Source of the DNA: Campylorhamphus procurvoides
Taxonomy: Eukaryota; Chordata; Aves; Passeriformes; Dendrocolaptidae
Assembly (NCBI GenBank): GCA_013396655.1
Contig: WBMV01003161.1
Location: 3,036,059 to 3,100,058 of the forward strand
Direction: 5' to 3'
DNA length: 64,000 nt
The notes under the pieces were generated by a model that did not search any database, was not told the DNA's origin, and worked only from the letters and a program-made list of their open reading frames with translations. A program made the translations under genes and the position numbers. Positions 31,521 to 45,240 of the stretch are shown piece by piece (within the stretch, counting starts at the first letter, position 1; the number at the start of each line of letters is the position of its first letter).

Positions 31521-34500
31521 AGCCTGCCTGCTCTCCTGCTGGCTTCTATTATATTTGTATTGACTAGAATAAGGCTGCCTTGTGGGCAACTTCACTGAGC
31601 TGAACTTTGAGAGAGGTTCTCTAAGGATAAGAATGGCTGGTAATAGATACAGGGCTTGCTCAAACCCAGACAGCCACTGAAACAGCGCTAATCAATTCGG
31701 TGGAAAGCTGAAATCCGTCAATGCGAGCGCTGCCCTGACAGCCCAGTGTGGATTAAGGGCTCAAATCCCCAGAGCCTTGCACTGAGGGGCTGGCAGTGCT
31801 TTGTGCCTCCTTGCCTTTGAACTTCACTCTCACACAAACAACTACAAGCAGGGTCTGGTGGTGAAGCCTCCATCCCCATATTGACTGAGGATTTTGGATT
31901 TCAGTCTGCAGTCTGTCCTCTTTCCCTGCAAACACAGACGTGCAGCCTCGTGTCTGAAGGGTGGCAATGGAGAGGAAAAGAAAAAGAAGCTGAAAAACTG
32001 TGTGGCTGTGTTTAACAGCAATGGATGCTGTGTGTGCCCCTGAACATGCCTGCACCATGGCCAGGGCACTCTCTGCCTCTTTATCTGCAGGGCTGTGCAG
32101 CTTAGCAAAATATATTACCTGTAATAATGTGTCTCGTATATACAACTGCCTGTCTGGATATACTTTGAAATGTTTAATGACGTGTGCCTGAAATGGAATG
32201 ATGTCTTCCTAATGAAATGCAACGGAAGGAGAGCTCACGCACATTAAGACATCTTATCTGTATTGGTAATTAATAACCTAGGAATTAAAACAAAGCATAA
32301 AACCTAGCAGTTTTAGCTAAAGCCACAGGATACGAGCCTGTGAGAGCAACCCAGTCAGGTTTCCACAATGCTGTGCTGTAGTGAAATCCAGATGTCAGGG
32401 AACTCTACCTACCAGCTACTCATTTCTTTTGGACTGTGGGCTTTTCTGTGATTTTTGTGTCCCTCAGCTGTCTTGAAGTTCATATATTCATATAATTATA
32501 TTGCTATAGATTTTTCTCTCAAGTCTGTGGACATGTTTTAAATTAAAATAGTCAGGGGCCAATTGCTTGAGTTCCCAAATGTTACAGTGAAGAGTAGTCT
32601 GGACACTTCACAAACGTTTATTCCAGGACATGAACCTCAGTGGTTCACCAACATCGTGATTCAAATCTTCTTGGAGTATCTAAATCAAGTTCGTTAATTC
32701 TTATAATCAGTTTGACAGTCAATTAATGAGTTAAACTCAATGCCTTTTTTTTCTCCCAAGTGACAGAAGACTGTACATTCTCTGAAGAGTATGCAAGTTA
32801 AACTAAAAAGTCTAACCCTAACTTGGTTGGTTATGATACATGTGGTTTGAGCAAAAAAAAATTCAGTAGAAAATCTGGGTTGGATTAGATTATCAACCTA
32901 TCAAATGTGAGGAACATTGAAATGCTGCTCTTTGATTTTGCAAAATTACTTGAGTGCATTCCCCTCGTAGAGAAAAATAAATCAGAGGCCAAAAGATATT
33001 TAATCTCATGGTTTTCATTTTAAACATAGAGATCTTCTCCTGATGACCCTTGGTATATTGCTCTTAGACAATTGTAATAAGTGAAAAGAAAGACTTCCAT
33101 CTTCCAGCAGGGTTAAACCTCTTCCATTGCTCTTCAATACAATGATAAATAGTTTTTCAATTAGAAGTTCACAGCATGTCTTCACTAGGCAGAAATGTTA
33201 TTTGCATTCTTCCATAAAGAACTTTAAATTAAAATCATTAGCCACCTTATATAATTTAAGACACAAAGAAGCCATCACATGATTAAAAGTAGGTCACAGG
33301 AAAGTGACTGTAAAATTGAAATATAAATGAGTGATTTCAGAAGACTATCTTCATCTCCATGCCTTGTGGTATGTATTTCACCCTCCCTACAGATTTAATA
33401 GAGGTATTACTCTGTCAGCACTTGGTAAATATTAAAATAATAGTACATGCCATAATTACTTTCCAGACATTACCAACATGTTCCGATCTGCATAAAGCTT
33501 GACTCTCAAATTACACAAAAACTTTAAAGGGGAGGAAAATGGTTTCCTGTTCCTACACCATTTACAGGAGGGGCCAGGTTAGCAGAAAGGTTTTGTACCG
33601 ACGTGGGTCCTTGTCCTCATCCCAGGAGCAGATCGAGACATGAACGCAGGGGTTGGTGCAACACTTGCCTTCAGCTGCTTTCTGCTTCCCAGGGCTGGAG
33701 GGAATCCCGCCCCAGCCAGTAACAAGCAGCTGCATGTATGGATCTATAGGAGGTTGTTTGTTTAGGGGCAAAATTGCACATTATAGTATGAGAACAGGCC
33801 ATCATCTTGGCAGGGGGACCTCTTGAGAGACTCCAGGCTGTGTCCTTGAGCTGGCTGAAGCTGGAGTGTGGTGCCATGCTGGGGAGGAGAGGGGTGAGTG
33901 AGCTCATGGAGAGGGGATTTGGGAAGAGAGAAGCAGGTGGGAGAGGAAGGGTTTGTGGTGCTGCTGTTTATCAGGGTCCATCACCACAGGCACATGGACC
34001 AGTGATTAACTGGTCAACTGGGGCATATCAGGCAGCTTCCTGATTTCACGTTTGTGTCCTGTTATCGTGCAGAAGCTTTAGGAGATGGAAACTAAAGGTA
34101 AGAGAAGAAATGATGACAGCCTCAGTGAACAGGAAAAGGTTTCAGTGTTGTGGCTGCCGCAGACTCCGGGGTCAGCAACCCTGGGCAGCCAGAGCCACAG
34201 CCACTCCTCCTCGGATAAACCCCAAGCACCTGGTACACAGTTTGGGAACGATCCCAAAAAGCCCAGCCTGCACAGCTTCTGCAGGAAGGTGTCAGTGAAC
34301 TAATGCTCTGTAATACCCAAGCGACTGAGGAAACTATTGCGTCTGATTTCTTTTTTAAGCTACATATTATTTCCACACCATTGCCTTGGACATTTGTGAT
34401 AGAAATTGAAGCACATTTAGATTTAGTATTTTGGTTTAAAACCAGAGGTAAGTCAGAACAGTTTCTTATGCTACTCTGTTGCACTGCAGATCTGCAGAAG

Positions 34501-37500
34501 GGGCTGCCGCAGCCACTGAAGCCACGTGGGCAAATGAAGGCAAGTGAAGCAGAATGTTGGGTTGTGGGACACAAATACAAACTGACCCAGTGGTGAGAAA
34601 GCACCAAAAAGGCCTTTTTGCCTGCAGGACAACATAAACCCTTGAGCATTGTCAGTTCTTTCAGTCAGGATCCTTAACTGGACACAGTGAACTCTCACCG
34701 TGATGAGCTTGTGGGACTGACGTGCAGAGCCCCACACTAGACAGCTCTGTGCTAATTATGGATTTGCACCCTGGTGACACTGGGATGGGATGATGAGAGG
34801 GGTCAGGGTAAGGGACTGTTTGAGCTGTCTCTCCCAGGCAGAATTATCCCTCTGGGGGAACAGAGGTGTTACTGCTCAGTGCCTCCCTCTTGCTCATGTT
34901 TGGGGCGTGCACTTACACAGCTAAAGGAAGGAATCACTTGCTTTGCAATCCTGTCTGAGCAATCTGTTCTTTAATTCTGCCAACGTTACCTTATATTCAG
35001 TACCTAATGCAGGATGATTTCATATATTAAAAGATTTTTTTAAAAAGCCCGTATGCAAGTATGACAATTGTAATAAAACAATAGTTCTTCTCTAGGTTTT
35101 TAATGGGAAGAAAAGCCAACACATTTGCCATTCCCTTTCCCGTAATATGCAGTAATTCAGCAATCCCATCATGAGATAAGAATTACTTTGACAAGAATTT
35201 TCTTTTAATAGCTCTGTCTGAAACAAGAGTAAATTTCTTTCCTAGTCATTACAGCTTCTGGCCTGCAGTAAATGCCTGGAGACTGAATAAAAATGTAAAG
35301 GCAGCAGCGGGGCCATCACCCACATAAACAATGCACACACCACCATCGCTTCAGAGATTTAAAAAGCATTTCACATCCTTGGCTATGATGCTGCTCATGC
35401 ACTGCCTGTTTAAATGAAGGCATTAAAAGACTTGGAAGCACTAGTGCACTCAAAGAATCATTAATTAATTTTGCTGATTTATGCCTTACACTGAGCATGG
35501 GAGCATGGGGCTGAAGCAAATGATACACACTGAGAGTGAGACTAAAATCATTTACTTGCAGAAGGCACCTGGACAAAAAATAACACGTATGGTCAATAAA
35601 GCTAAGGAATTATGGCTATTGGGCCAGAAGGGTTAGACTGGGCATCTGGTGTGACACCTGATGCATATCATAATAGGAATTAAAACTGGAAAACCAGCAT
35701 GGACAGTCCCACCCAAAACCAATCCCCTGTTAATATTTGGCTCTGCAGTGACAAACCTCTGCCAATGGTAGGAATCAGCTTTAGCGTTCATCAAGGCTCT
35801 GAGTAACCACCAGTTGTGTGAAGTGTGGCTCCTGAATGAGATGTGAGATCTCACTGGCTTTGTTTGACCTCAGGGCTTCCAGTGGCAGCTTCTTCAGTTT
35901 GGAGTTGCTGTACCTGTCACACCCGATGTAAGCTTTAATTCTCTAAGTGTCTACTGCTCCTCAGCCCTTTCCAGTCCATGAGATTGCTTTGGGAATGTCT
36001 ACCAAACTGCTGGGTGGGAAGTTTGACTCAGCAGCTTTTTCAAAATCCAGGTGCTGTTTAGTTCTTATCTGCCCCACACACTGTGGCTCTTTGCACTCCC
36101 TGTGGCCACCCAGCCTGTCTCCAGGAGTTTGTGGTGGCATCCTTGGCACCAGGTACCCAACACCACACAGCTCCCTGCTCCTGATCCCCTCTTACAGGAA
36201 TGTAAATCACATGCAAAGTATGACAACAAGACAGTGAATCTGTAAATCTCTAGAGGTCACTGGCAGTGGAGGCACATTCAATCGAAAAGTGTCTAGAAGT
36301 GTTTGAGCTCCATCGGGTATGATGCATGACCAGAAATACCTGCAATCAGACGCAACTGACACCCACAGGCAGCTGGGATTCTGTAGTGCTTGTTCTGGAA
36401 AGAAAAGGCTGCAAAGTTGACGTGACAGCAGAAATTCCCTGTGTTACCCCAGGTTTGTGCAGCTCTGTGACCATGCACAGGCCTTGGCACACACCTAGGT
36501 ATGGGGCTGGTGAAAATGGCATTTTACTGCAATTCATTGGGCTTGATGTTTAGCACAAACAACACAGCAGTCTCGGCAGACATTGTGTACAACTGATTCT
36601 TAACAAGTTCCTCTCTCTCTTCTGCTCCTGAGTGAAAATTAGCTTCATCGCACCATATAAATGTGATGGGTATTTTTAGATCTGTAATTCATCATATGGA
36701 GCTAATGAGGCTGCTTTTATTCTACCCAACACAAACATGAACGAGAACATCAAACTTTCCCAGACACTGCTGGGACAACAAGCAAGACCACAGGACTCCT
36801 TCCCTATGCCTCATTTTAAGTCACTTCTTTTAGCTCACTACAAAAATTTACAGCTTTTACTTTGGCATTCAACAGACATTCACAATCCAGTTTTCAGCCC
36901 TGATCTCCAAACTAAGTGTATGAAGGCTGAAACTGTTGCTCCCGTATGAAGACAGGAGAGCCATCCTTCTGCATTAAATACTTTCTATCCTAACCTTTGA
37001 AACATCAAGCAAAAATACAATGTTATCATCCTGGCCAACACACAGTATAAACATTTATAATTGAAAAAATAACATAAATAAGACACAGGTGTAACCAGCC
37101 TTTTTTCAGTGCATTTGGTTTGGAAGCAGTGGAGATTCCAGTTTCTTTACTCAGAGTGCTAAAGCAGATTATCATATCTTGTTGTCTAATAAGGAAGACT
37201 AAAACAGGCATTTCTGAAACAAAGGGGATGTCCAAGCTGGCATAAAGCAATTTATTACCCATGAGCGGCCTTTAGAAGCAAAAATCCTTACAGAAGACAA
37301 AACACCTGCAACTTCCTAAGGTTGGCTGAGACCCAGGAAATGAAGTGAGCTCTCAAGGAAGCCTCAGGCTTTTGGGAGGCAGCATAATGCCTTTCCAGTG
37401 CCTGACACCACTCCAGCCAAGTCCAAAACAGAACCCAGACCATGATGTGTCAAACCGAGGAGTTGCAGCTCATCCAAAACTCTGTGAGTGCTCCTGAACT

Positions 37501-39065
37501 GGACCAAATGTCTATGAAGGGTATTAAAGTGTCTCTGTCCTGAAGGGAGAAATAGGAACCTTGGGCTCCTTTAGCTGCCTGGGACTCTCATAGCTCCTCC
37601 TTTCATAGCTGTGAAGTCCCTGGGGAGCAGTGACCATCACCCCACACCCTTGTTGAGGCTGCTGGCAGCCCCTGCAGCCTCCAACACCCCCAGACCTCTC
37701 CCAGAGCTCAGACTAAGGCTGAGCCAAAAGAAGAAGAGCTAAGAGGGTGACCTAAAACCAGTCTAACCACTCTGCTCTCCGAGCTGGGCTAGGAGCAGCT
37801 GAGTTAGACCAGGGAACTTGACCCATCATGTTTTATCGCGCAATCTGACATGGGATGAGAAAGCAGCCGGCTCTGCTCCCACCTGACGGACAGAGGAAGG
37901 AGGACACAGCTCAACCTTTTCAGACTGTAACTCCATATCAACAACTGCTGTGAAAAACCCAGCCTGACAAACACAGAGCTGCTTGAAATGGCCCTGAACA
38001 ATGACAGGATGGCATATGCTGCATGCAGGGTGGCTGTATTTGTGGCAGCAAGAGGCCAAGGGCATTTGTTTGTCACCCTCACATCCCCAAACTTGTTCCA
38101 TGCCCACTGGAAAGTGTTCATTGTTTACAGACAAAGCAAAGCTATTAATTAAAAACCAAAAGCAACCCAACCACTGTAACAAATTTAATAGCCATGGAAG
38201 CCCTCAAACACTCCTGCGCATGTATTTCACTGGTCCAAGAGCTTAAGGATCAATGAAATAACTCACTAATGAGTCAATAAAATGAATCCATATGATATTT
38301 CTGAAAACAGAAGAATCTCTTCATTTAAATTAGGCCCATTCATTTTCCTGAGGACCATGGGAAGGATATTTTTAAGTGCAGAACACCCACAACATCTGTT
38401 ATCTCTAACTAGGACTGCAGTTACTCAGCACTCCTACAAACCAGAGCATATATTTCTTTCTTGATTTAATTGCTGTTTAGTTTCTGTGTTATTAATGACT
38501 AGCATAAAGTATCCAAATATGCCTCCAGAAAAAAATACTGCCTTTAGCTGAAGCACTGAGAAGTTTGTGTTCATGCAGGCAATGATTTATGTCTGCCAAG
38601 TAATGTGTTAGATTAGCAACTTCAATAACACAGCATTCAACCTGCTCAATCAGAAAAGTGTTTGCAACATTTAAAGGCTACCATTGATTATTATCTTAAC
38701 TGAAATACACATTTTTATGGCTAAACTTGAACCGACATCCTGGTCTAATAAAACTTCCTGACAATCAATAGCAATTAGGAGAATTTGCAGCTGTCACAAC
38801 TGATATAATACCAAATTCTCTCTTGATCTGGTAACTCCCCTGCCTGTCCGAATGGCTTTCTCAAGGCAAAGCACCATTTGGTGGTAGAGTGTGACTTAAG
38901 CTGTTCCTCAGCTTTGCTAACAGCAAACCTCTTCACCAAACAAGTACCCAGCCCTGGGTACCAAGGACAGGACTTGGGGGGCTCACTCTGCACCCCATCC
39001 CAAAGGGCAGTGCCGCAGTCTTTGCCAGGACTGCATCCCAGAGCTCCTCCTGCTCCTGTTTTTCT

Positions 39066-39235
39066 GGCCTGGAAGGCTTGGGTTGGAAGGCACCTTAAAG
39101 ATCATCCAGTTCCAAGCCCCCTGTCATGAGCAGAGATGCCACTCCCTAGACCAGGGTGCTCAGGCCTCATCCAACCTGGCCTCAAATGCTTCCAGGGATG
39201 TGGAATGTTCCTCCTCCCGAGGGGCTGCCACACCT
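39066..39235 (-). mobile_element. CR1 LINE fragment, reverse orientation
   Basis: The plus strand contains GGGTTGGAAGGCACCTTAAA, then GATCATCCAGTTCCAAGCCC, ACTCCCTAGACCAGG and CTCATCCAACCTGGCCTCAA. This is the reverse complement of the avian CR1 3' region, so the element points leftwards. It continues through the variant of 'cttccagggatg' and fades at about 39235. Confidence 0.88.
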
Positions 39236-42200
39236 CTCCAAACTGGTGTGCAGTGAATCAGTTCCTGGGGTATAATTCATGAAGATAAGCAGGGCCATTA
39301 CCCTTCAGATTCCAATTTCTTTTAAAAACCTTCATCCCAGATTCAGACCAATGCAGTAAAGAAGCCTGAGCACAGTAAAGTAAAGATCCAACCTGTCTTC
39401 TGGCTAAACCACGAGATGCATCTTTCAAAGCACTCAGTAAGCACACGGCTTGCTGGGATCAGTGGCCAAGAGCTGGAGGAGGACATGTGGGCAGGCAATG
39501 CACAGTCACTCAGCTCTTTGCTAAAGGGTTTTTCTTTCTCAAGGAGAGCAGAGCCCCTGCAGAGCCAAGCTGCAAGCTCTCCCATGGGCTCAGGCAGATA
39601 TTTCATGTGATATCTGAAGGATATCTAATACAGTGACCAAACTCTGAAACACTGCAAACAAACATCAGCTGCAAATTGATCAGAAACCTCTGTGCATTCT
39701 CTTATCTGTTACTGACAAAAACCTTCTTCCTAAGGCAGGGAAGAAGAAATGGAGGTTAATAATTTGCTCCTGATAGAAAGCAGAACCCAGCTTCTTAAAG
39801 ATTGCTTGCTTGTGGGAAAAAATAAATACAGCAAAATGTTTCCTAGATGGAAGATTTGAATTATTCTATGCTCCTTAATTGGCTCTCCTATCTGGTTCAC
39901 ATTGTCATTTCCAGAGTGCTACAGGGACATACAATGGGGAGAAAACTTAGCAAGCTCTTTTTGGCTTCAGAGGGTTCCTGTTGTTCTAATTCAGCCAGTG
40001 GACTACTATTATTCCATCCATGCTGTCAGAATCACTTCTAAAGAGAAACACAGAGTCATGGGCACTGATACATCCATACACGTGAACATAGAGGAAACTA
40101 AGAGTTGTTACTCTATTTTACATTATGCTGTGCTGTACAGCAGGGGTGGCTGATCCCACATTGCAGTGATTTTTTGTCATTCACAGTGGAAGGGTCTGTC
40201 CCACACATTACACTGAGGTTTGTGGGAAGCTTCCTTGAAGTTGGTGGCATGGCAAACCACCCTACTTCAGGACAAATATAAGAGCATTTAGCCTGTCATG
40301 GAGCTGGAACAGGAACCAGTGGCCAAGGCTTACAAATGATGCAGGAAGGCGACTCTGTGAGCAGAGGGATCTGCCAGGTAGTGCTTGTGTGCATGTGACA
40401 GAGCACACAGGTAATGTCACAGTGGGGACAAAATGGGAAGAAAGAGGATTTAGGCAGTATCTGTGCTAAAAAGAGGCTTACAACTACTGGCAGACAGTGT
40501 TTTCTGGTATTTGAAACGTGGGAGTTAAAGGAGGTGTAAGTCTGCATTAATTCTTTTATTTATTTATATATATATATATATAGATAGATGTACGCAGGAT
40601 ATTTAGAGCCAGTGGGAAGAGATACACAGTTTCTTCCTCATCCAGACAGCCTGATGCCCACGGCCTCTGGGCTGCCCATGGTCAGAAGAGCAGGTCTGGA
40701 TGGGACCCTTCAGCCATGAGCCCCCTACATCCCATTGTTCCCACTTGGAAATTAGGGAGCAAAGAGAGCATTTGGAGAGGGCTTTATATATGAAATTTTT
40801 ACTCAGTCCTCAGGCCCAAGGGAGAGAAATGCCTTACTTGGCATATAATGGTGATGGAAACATGGACTCAAGTCTGTCTAATGAGAAGGAAACACCACAC
40901 AGTTTATTAATTTAGGCTTCTGCAAATTAGTTTGCTGAACTTGCTTAAGGACTAAATACAGGTGTTAAGCCCAGCCATTCCCACACTAAATTACATACTC
41001 TCCCTTACATACATAATCACTGTCTCTTTAGGGTTTTCCAATATTGCCTGCTATTATGGTATCTGGGCAGTGATTCTCACACTAGTAACTTGATCCCTAT
41101 TTTTACAGTCCTGCTGAAGTACTAAGTCTGTCCTAAAATCAATTCCTAATGTTACTGTAGGAGCAAACATAAAACTTGATGCATTTTTCTCCAAAGGTTA
41201 ATATCATATGTTTCTGATTGAGCAAGAAAAAAAATCATTTCCTTACAGGATGGATTTTGTTATGTCTCTTGTACAGGCGTGGAGGAGGGGAAAACCCTTA
41301 GAGGATTAGGAACAGGACCAAGACCCCCATTAGTGTGTAAAACCCAGCTAGGGGAGTTATTTCAGAAAGCTGCTCACAAAACACAGACAATTTGGTGTTT
41401 TCTCTCCATACTCCCACGGGCAGGTGTCCACATTGCAGGTGACAGCAAGGCCAGCACCAGTGGAGAGAGGTCAGAACTAGAGATGGTGGCAGGTACCAGA
41501 TCACCCAGAGGGACAGCTCATTCCTTGGCGACAACCAAAGTGTTTCCAACTCAGCTTTCCTTACTTTTTCACCCTTCTGGTTGGACAGAAGAGAGGGTTT
41601 CAGCCTGGAGGGAGGTAGGTACACCCAGCAGGACAGTCTTTGCAACTGAAGTGCACCCAGCTCTGTCCAACCTCCTGCATATTTCAGTGTGAGCAAGCAG
41701 GCAAATGTGCTGTGCTCTGATACTATGCCATGAATCAGCCAGTGCTTCTTTTTGGTGTGCTCTAAATTACATGATCAAGCACGGTTCTTAATAGCTAAGT
41801 GATGATTCATTTATGATGGCACCGGGACAATCCAAGTGAGTTTTTACCTTTTATCCTAAATGTAATGCACTCCATGTATTCCAGTTTCAGCAAGGTCTGA
41901 GCAAATTCAATAATCAGACCAGTATTCAGCACTTTTTATGCACAGACCTAAACCCAATTGCTACTAAAACTTTAACGAGACCAGCCTTTTGCATTAACTG
42001 CATAACAAGAAACACAAGGCTGCCTCGGTTCTGGGGGTGTTTGCTCTACCCTGGATGTGCAGGGCTTTAGTCTCAGGTTATGGAATGCCACAAGATTCAG
42101 TGTGCTTGAACAGCTGTGAGAGGAGATGGAGACACTCAGAGCGTGTCCACTTGGGGCTGGAGAGGAGTGAGCTGCAGTGCCCTTCTTGTCCCCAGCTGCT

Positions 42201-43044
42201 CAGCCCCATTAAAGCAAAACTCAGATGCATTAAGTACATTCCCAATATTGCTTTTCTATGTAACCAGCAGAGAGAGAGGTTACACGTTGTGAAGAGGGAC
42301 ACAAGACAATCTTTTAGCAAAGATGTTGCTCGTGATACAAACAAAGTTAGGGAATGCTTGAGTTACACAAACATTCCTGAAATAACAGGAAAACTTTAGC
42401 AGATGTTTCCTCCATCTAATTTTCCCTTCTTCTCCTCTTTTTGCATGTGGCTTTGCAGATCTCTCTGCTTTCTAAAACTCCTTTTGTATGAAGGGCCTGC
42501 ATTAAAATGTCAGGTTTTATTTTTCCAAAAGACAACTGCCAGAAATGAAACCCTAAATGCTTGTTTCAGAGCCAGGCAAGGATCTCTTGGGAGATCTGGG
42601 AATCCCACCCCTATTTCTGATTAGGTTTTTGTCAGCAGTGTAGGAGCCAAATTCTCGGTTGCCTGAAGGATTTCATCTCAATGAGAATCAGACTCAGAGG
42701 AGCTCTAAGGTATCAAATCATATTTACTGTCTCTGTTAGTTATTGGCAAGGCGTCTGGAAATACCTTGGGATTAGTGTTTTGATTAGAATTTGATCATAA
42801 CTTTATAAAACACAGATAAAAATGATCTCATTTTTGAGCCAAGAACTCAGCAGATTTGAGGAAGGAATAACTTTAAGTAACACTTTATACAAAGAGCTTT
42901 GGGAAGGATCAAAATCCACTGCTGAGCAGAGCAAGGTGATCCCTGATAATTTAGGATTGGAACAAGGACTTCTGTCAGCTAATTACTCAGCATGCTCCTA
43001 GCACAATTTCCTTGAGCATCCTCTAATGCTCTTGGTCATCACTG
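39236..43044. other. Non-coding interval with no recognised gene
   Basis: Between two CR1 fragments I see only unremarkable non-coding DNA and one TA microsatellite (40556-40590). Opposed ORFs of about 130-137 codons overlap at 41279-41696 and show no known motif. Confidence 0.6.
40556..40590 (+). repeat. (TA)n microsatellite flanked by TTTA and GATA units
   Basis: Nine TA units at 40565-40582 are preceded by TTTATTTATT-like sequence and followed by two GATA units. It is a simple repeat likely to vary in length. Confidence 0.88.
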
Positions 43045-43172
43045 GAGCTGGCACAGAATCCACAGAACCTCCTGAGCTGGAAGGAACCCACATGGATCAT
43101 GGAGTCCAACTCCTGGCCCTGCACAGGACAGCCCCAAGAATCACACCATGTCCCTGAGAGCACTGTCCCAGT
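43045..43172 (-). mobile_element. CR1 LINE fragment (CR1-J-like), reverse orientation
   Basis: The plus strand has CCTGAGCTGGAAGGAACCCA, CATGGATCATGGAGTCCAAC and TCCTGGCCCTGCACAGGACA, then the CCCCAAGAATCACACCATGT segment. This matches the reverse complement of a CR1 subfamily 3' end common in songbirds, as I remember it. The copy is close to that remembered sequence, so it may be relatively young. The fragment at 57200 belongs to the same type but lies in the opposite orientation. Confidence 0.9.
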
Positions 43173-43358
43173 GCTGACAAGGCAGATGGATTGTAGCCCC
43201 ATGTCTACATATGTGTGGTGAGCAGGACATCCTTTGTTCCTGCGGATCTCACAGCAGCAGTGGATCAACCCCACCTTAGGAAGTCCTACTCCAAAAGCCC
43301 CCTTTCAGTGAGGAGACAGAGTGATTGTGAGCCATTCATGTACGATGAATGTATACAA

Positions 43359-43383
43359 ATATATATATATATATATACACACA
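43359..43383 (+). repeat. (AT)n/(AC)n compound microsatellite
   Basis: About nine AT units run into a short ACACACA stretch. Overlapping ORFs on both strands translate this as an alternating Ile-Tyr run, which is an artefact of the repeat. Confidence 0.88.
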
Positions 43384-43802
43384 AATATGTTCAAACATAT
43401 AGTGGTGACTGGGGTGGGGAAATAAGCAGAAAAGAGCTGTAAAACAAGGGGTATTGTGGGGTGGCAGATTATGGTAGAGGAGCCGAAACATGCAGCTCCT
43501 CCTTGGATGGCCCTTTGGCTGTGCTCTCCCCTGTGTTCCCCCTTTACCTGCTCTGCTCACAGCCCATGCTCTTTCCAGCAAAAGCTCTCTCAGTCTCCCG
43601 GCCTCACAGCAGAAAGGGCCCTTAATCTCACACATTATGAAATGCAGCACACAGAGAAAAGGTTAATAAATGACAGATGATGAAAACACCCTGCTTAACA
43701 AGAGTTCTCCCCACCCCACACGCAGGGACCCTCCTACGAAAGGGGCCCCTTTTCCAAACTGCATTTTCCATGTGCCATCCTGGGGCTCTGGGGATGTTTC
43801 AT

Positions 43803-43862
43803 TAACAGTTGGACTCGATGATCTTAAAGGTCTTTTCCAACCTAAATTATTCTGTGATTTTG
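43803..43862 (+). mobile_element. CR1 LINE 3'-terminal fragment
   Basis: GTTGGACTCGATGATCTTAA, then AGGTCTTTTCCAACCTAAAT, then ATTCTGTGATTTTG is an almost canonical avian CR1 3' terminus in plus orientation. Only about 55-60 bases are recognisable; the 5' side is ordinary sequence, as expected of a strongly truncated copy. Confidence 0.9.
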
Positions 43863-44157
43863 AAGGGAAGCCGGGAAGGGTCTCCTGCCAGCCTGGGCAG
43901 CCAGTGGGTGGCTTTGCCCTCTGCTGGATAAAGCCAGACCTGCTGATTCTTTTTTCTGATTGCAGATATATTTGCCAAGAGGAACACTGTGGTTATAAAA
44001 CAGCTCAGCCAAACGAATATTTTCAAACCTACCACCTTACTCTGTTAGGTAGCTGTGAATTTGCATTCGAGATTTGAACACGCTGGGAAGGAGTGGGACT
44101 GGGAGCACTGATGGAAGTTAAAGGAGTGGGAGACTCAGACACTGCACTGAACAACAC

Positions 44158-44195
44158 AGAAAAAAGAAAGAAGAAAAAAAGGAAGAGAAAAGGGG
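44158..44195 (+). repeat. Polypurine (A/G) tract
   Basis: Thirty-eight consecutive purines on the plus strand ending in GGGG, just after a T-poor segment. It is simple sequence. Confidence 0.8.
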
Positions 44196-44798
44196 CAGGC
44201 TGTGTCTGCTGTCCTTTATTGTGACCGTCCTTGCTTCTCTGCAACCTAATATACTCACACCAATTTCAAGGGAGCCTATCAAGATGGCAAATCCAAAGCA
44301 TATTTGAGAGCTATTGATTTAAATAAAGCAACTCAAATACATCTTACTTTGAAACCTATTTGCAGTAACAGGATATGCCATCTGCTTCTTGCAATGGTAA
44401 AGGCCAGAGACTTCAGTTCCAGAGACATATGGAAAATGTGAAGGGCTTTATTCAATTTTGGTCATGAAGCTTTAGAAGCAGAGGCCATTGCCCCCAAAAT
44501 CCCAGGGGGGATGAGGTGCTGGGAGCTCCTGTGTGACAGCCCTCCCTGGCTGGCTCCAGATGGGGTCCTGCTGGGGGAGGGCATAGGGGACAAGGTGCCA
44601 GGGCTGCCCAAAACCACCTGGTGGTTTGGTAATGGCAGGAGATTACAGACAAGGACAACAGCCATTTGCAGTCATGCTGGTGTTTTGGGGAATTGTTTGA
44701 TGGCCCACTGGGACAAGTATTGGGGGTTTAAGGAGAAGTTTTGGGTGGGAAATAAGGAGAGTGGCTCTCTAGAAGCAGAAGCATTCCCCTTCTCCTCT

Positions 44799-44827
44799 AA
44801 AGTATCTATGAAGCCCATAGATACTTT
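44799..44827. repeat. Perfect 12-bp inverted repeat with 5-base loop
   Basis: AAAGTATCTATG at 44799-44810 is followed by the loop AAGCC and then its exact reverse complement CATAGATACTTT at 44816-44827. The stem stops at both outer ends, where T faces T. A rough estimate is well under one such tight 12-bp stem by chance in this window. It lacks a terminator-like T run and is too short for a normal miRNA precursor. Confidence 0.85.
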
Positions 44828-45149
44828 TGGTTGTGCTCTATTATGTGCTTTTGGTTGGACTGAGGGAAGAGGGCTGGTTCCCCAGGGGGTAACAAACACC
44901 TCTGTGCCCACTCCTCACACACAGGCTGAGGTTGGCCAATGTCACTCCCTACCATGATATCCCTGGAGGAAAGAGAAACACATTGATTCACCTGCCTGGC
45001 AGTTTACAATGCATCATAAGACAAGGTTTCAGCTTCAAATAAAATCAAGGACTTTTAAAAATGCAACCGTAAACAATTTTACACCTTTCTCTTATAGTTT
45101 AAAAGCCCTTCCTTAATTTTGGGTTCAATCCAACAAGTTCCTGAAGGGT

Positions 45150-45240
45150 AAACAAGGTCCAAGGAGGGTAAATGGTTTCTCTAAGGTCACCCATAGTGGC
45201 AGTGACACAGTGAGAGATGAAACAAAGCGTTTCAGTCCAC
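45150..45240. repeat. Possible ancient MIR-like SINE remnant
   Basis: The segment GGTTTCTCTAAGGTCACCCA followed by TAGTGGCAGTGACACAG recalls the reverse complement of the MIR core (AAGGTCACACAGCTAGTAAG then TGGCAGAG). The resemblance is partial and judged by eye only. If real, it is an old amniote insertion rather than a recent one. Confidence 0.3.

Larger units (their letters stand above)
25864..39065. other. Non-coding interval with no recognised gene
   Basis: No exon or RNA gene is evident. The interval holds a polypurine tract (26165-26199), a T homopolymer (27290-27302), a candidate regulatory block at about 27300-27560, and a diverged 20-bp tandem duplication at 31481-31520. ORFs of up to about 175 codons on the minus strand (28991-29515 and 34122-34649) show no familiar motif and look like chance frames. 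Confidence 0.6.

Noticed and set aside
32811..32825. CTAACCCTAAC, a telomere-like string
   Set aside because: It is less than two repeat units long, which is expected by chance.
33562..33771. Minus-strand 69-codon frame with a Cys-rich segment (KCCTNPCVHVSICSW)
   Set aside because: It is short, with no recognisable family and no paired splice sites; the Cys cluster alone is not enough to call an exon.
43215..43650. ORFs on both strands carrying an alternating Ile-Tyr run
   Set aside because: They are the translation of the AT/AC microsatellite and partly of a CR1 fragment, not genes.
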